From assembly GCA_008931825.1 (NCBI GenBank), contig QXVZ01007322.1, forward strand, positions 49,848 through 113,847: a stretch of 64,000 nucleotides of DNA. The letters run 5' to 3'. The notes beneath the pieces were generated by a model. That model did no database searches, was not told where the DNA came from, and saw nothing but the letters and a program-made list of their open reading frames with translations. How positions within the stretch are numbered: the stretch's first letter is position 1; every line of letters starts with the position of its first letter. The stretch comes from Phallusia fumigata. Lineage: Eukaryota > Chordata > Ascidiacea > Phlebobranchia > Ascidiidae. The position numbers and the translations under genes were made by a program. Below are positions 62,651-64,000 of this stretch, piece after piece.

Positions 62651-63863
62651 AAGCTTTAACAAAGATAAGTAGAGGGTGAACAAAAGTAAGAACACAAAGT
62701 GCCAGGAGGAGATAGATTACAATAAAAAAACAAATGTAAGTTTCCAATGGTTAGAAACAATGTGTACTGCAAAGTTCCGAAAAGCCCAGCTAAAAACGAA
62801 GACAATCCGCAAAGCATGCCAAAATGATTTTTAGGCTAAGTCCTGAGTGCTATACTTTCCCGCTGCACCGGATACCCCGTTTATAGGCGATACAAAGCCG
62901 CAAGAAATAAGTATATGTAACCGAATGGGTTAGTAAAAAAGTTGAGTCGGTCCGGGGGCTGTATCTGACTGATCCAAAATATGTAACTACCCAAGTAGAA
63001 CACCAATCGCAAATGGCCGACGCGCTCATAAATATCAAATTCAACCAAAAAAATCGGGATTTTAAATACCATTTTAAGGAATTTTTTTTCTCTGCTCTGT
63101 GACTTTTCGCTGGAGGATGTTTACTGCTGATTTGAGGAGCCTTGATTCTGGGAACGAAGTAGGACTTCAGATTTCAACTTGCTTTGCTTAGCAAGATGTA
63201 AGACTTCGAAAAATCCATATTTGGACGCGCTGCCATTTTCATTGATTCGAATTTTGTCTTTGGGCATCGGGAGAAACGTGCGTAACCATGGAAACACACT
63301 CAGACAGGCCATAACTGCAAACTGCTTCTAAGCTGAAGACCATTGTCGTACGCCAACTTTGCTGAAAAAAAGACGACGAAACCAGCGTAAAAAACTCCGT
63401 AAAGTAGAAAGATGTAAGCTGACTTAAAGTTGGAGGTTAGACCACTTAACTGGAAATTGCTAACCAGAAAGTGAAATCCTCCCACAGTAATCAGTAACAT
63501 GACTGGGAAGGATACCAAGTGTTTGTGGTGACATTACAGCCAGCAAGGTCCAGCCAAGAGTGTAAAGAAAACAGGCAACACTCCTACTGAACCATGTTCC
63601 AAATCTGTCCAGTATATATCCGAATAGAATTGCACTTAACATAAGCACAGCAGTAGCAATGGTGAAAATAAGATTACATGCAGCCTCGTCGGACGAGCGC
63701 ACTGTAAAAGTTCCGTTGTTTGAGGGTGAAGAGCAATTTAATGCAACATAGCCTTCTTGTATAAGAACATACAGAAGTGAAGGCCAGCCGTACAAAAAGT
63801 ACCGCTCTGAAATAACACTTCCAGCAATGCTGTGGTGATGCTAAGTGTATTAAGCGGAGTCAT
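62640..63863 (-). pseudogene. SLC43-like (SLC43A3-type) transporter pseudogene, intronless
   Basis: The SLC43 family are 12-helix MFS facilitators of amino acids or nucleobases. Family matches run in order without introns: MTPLNTLSITTALLEVL, LYGWPSLLYVLIQEGY, LFGYILDRFGTWFSRSVA, FPVMLLITVGGFHFLVSN, WLRTFLPMPKDKI, HLRLVFYLGSYIFW, NHFGMLCGLSSFLAGL, TFVHPLLIFVKAY. Reading needs frame changes near 63795, 63510 and 62740. An in-frame TAA lies at 63121-63123. About 90 residues (roughly helices 8-10) are missing between 62900 and 62835. Total span is 1,224 bp against about 1,470 expected for an intact coding region. A TGTTTGACAG acceptor 16 bases before the ATG argues against a simple retrocopy of a mature mRNA. 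Assembly errors could explain one frameshift but not all the lesions. Confidence 0.8.
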
Positions 63864-64000
63864 TTTGACTAATAAAGTTCTGTCAAACAAAATACAATGA
63901 GATTGGCATTATTTTACTAAAGAAATTCCGGCTTTAAAGCAACTTGGCCTAAAAATACGTTGACTCGAATGAGCCTATATTTTAAACATATTTTCGGTTT

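Overview
The window is eukaryotic nuclear DNA. It is AT-rich, with compact multi-exon genes, GT-AG introns mostly of 50-1,000 bp, and AATAAA signals that in two genes overlap or touch the stop codon. Gene content (secretagogin, RCL1, PRPF31, BTB-kelch, class A GPCR, an SLC43-like copy, an otopetrin fragment) is metazoan. An intronless RCL1, splice acceptors a few bases upstream of several start codons (as expected with spliced-leader trans-splicing) and a Sulfotransfer_4-type gene fit an ascidian tunicate, most likely Ciona or a close relative. The species call is inference.

Layout. 1-1,965: no gene recognised. 1,966-8,390 (+): a ten-exon secretagogin-like hexa-EF-hand gene. 9,637-10,758 (+): single-exon RCL1. 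11,261-15,540 (+): PRPF31 in ten exons. RCL1 and PRPF31 lie 502 bp apart on the same strand and each has an unpaired acceptor just upstream of its ATG. 15,541-42,312: about 27 kb with no confident gene. It holds two hAT-type MITEs with 8-bp target-site duplications, short tandem repeats of a 68-71 bp unit, tRNA-like relics, a few isolated exon-like segments and one weak candidate gene (31,600-32,500, minus). 42,318-45,014 (+): a two-exon class A GPCR with an acidic, tyrosine-rich second extracellular loop. 45,015-48,687: intergenic, with two copies of a second hAT MITE family in opposite orientation.

48,688-55,273 (-): a 15-exon kelch-like gene with two BTB-like segments, a BACK region and kelch repeats. 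56,990-59,863 (-): a four-exon P-loop sulfotransferase-like gene with a C-terminal membrane segment. Its introns hold a decayed inverted copy of its own exon 2, an otopetrin C-terminal fragment and an unassigned exon-like segment. 59,864-62,639: a rearranged, duplicated non-coding block. 62,640-63,863 (-): an intronless SLC43-like transporter pseudogene with frameshifts, an in-frame stop and an internal deletion.

The genes do not form one pathway. RCL1 (18S rRNA maturation) and PRPF31 (U4/U6.U5 tri-snRNP) are both housekeeping RNA-processing genes and might be co-transcribed. Nothing here is an obvious new molecular system. The most unusual observations are the tandem-BTB kelch protein, the inverted exon copy in the sulfotransferase gene, the SLC43 pseudogene and its neighbouring duplications, and the dispersed 70-bp repeat.
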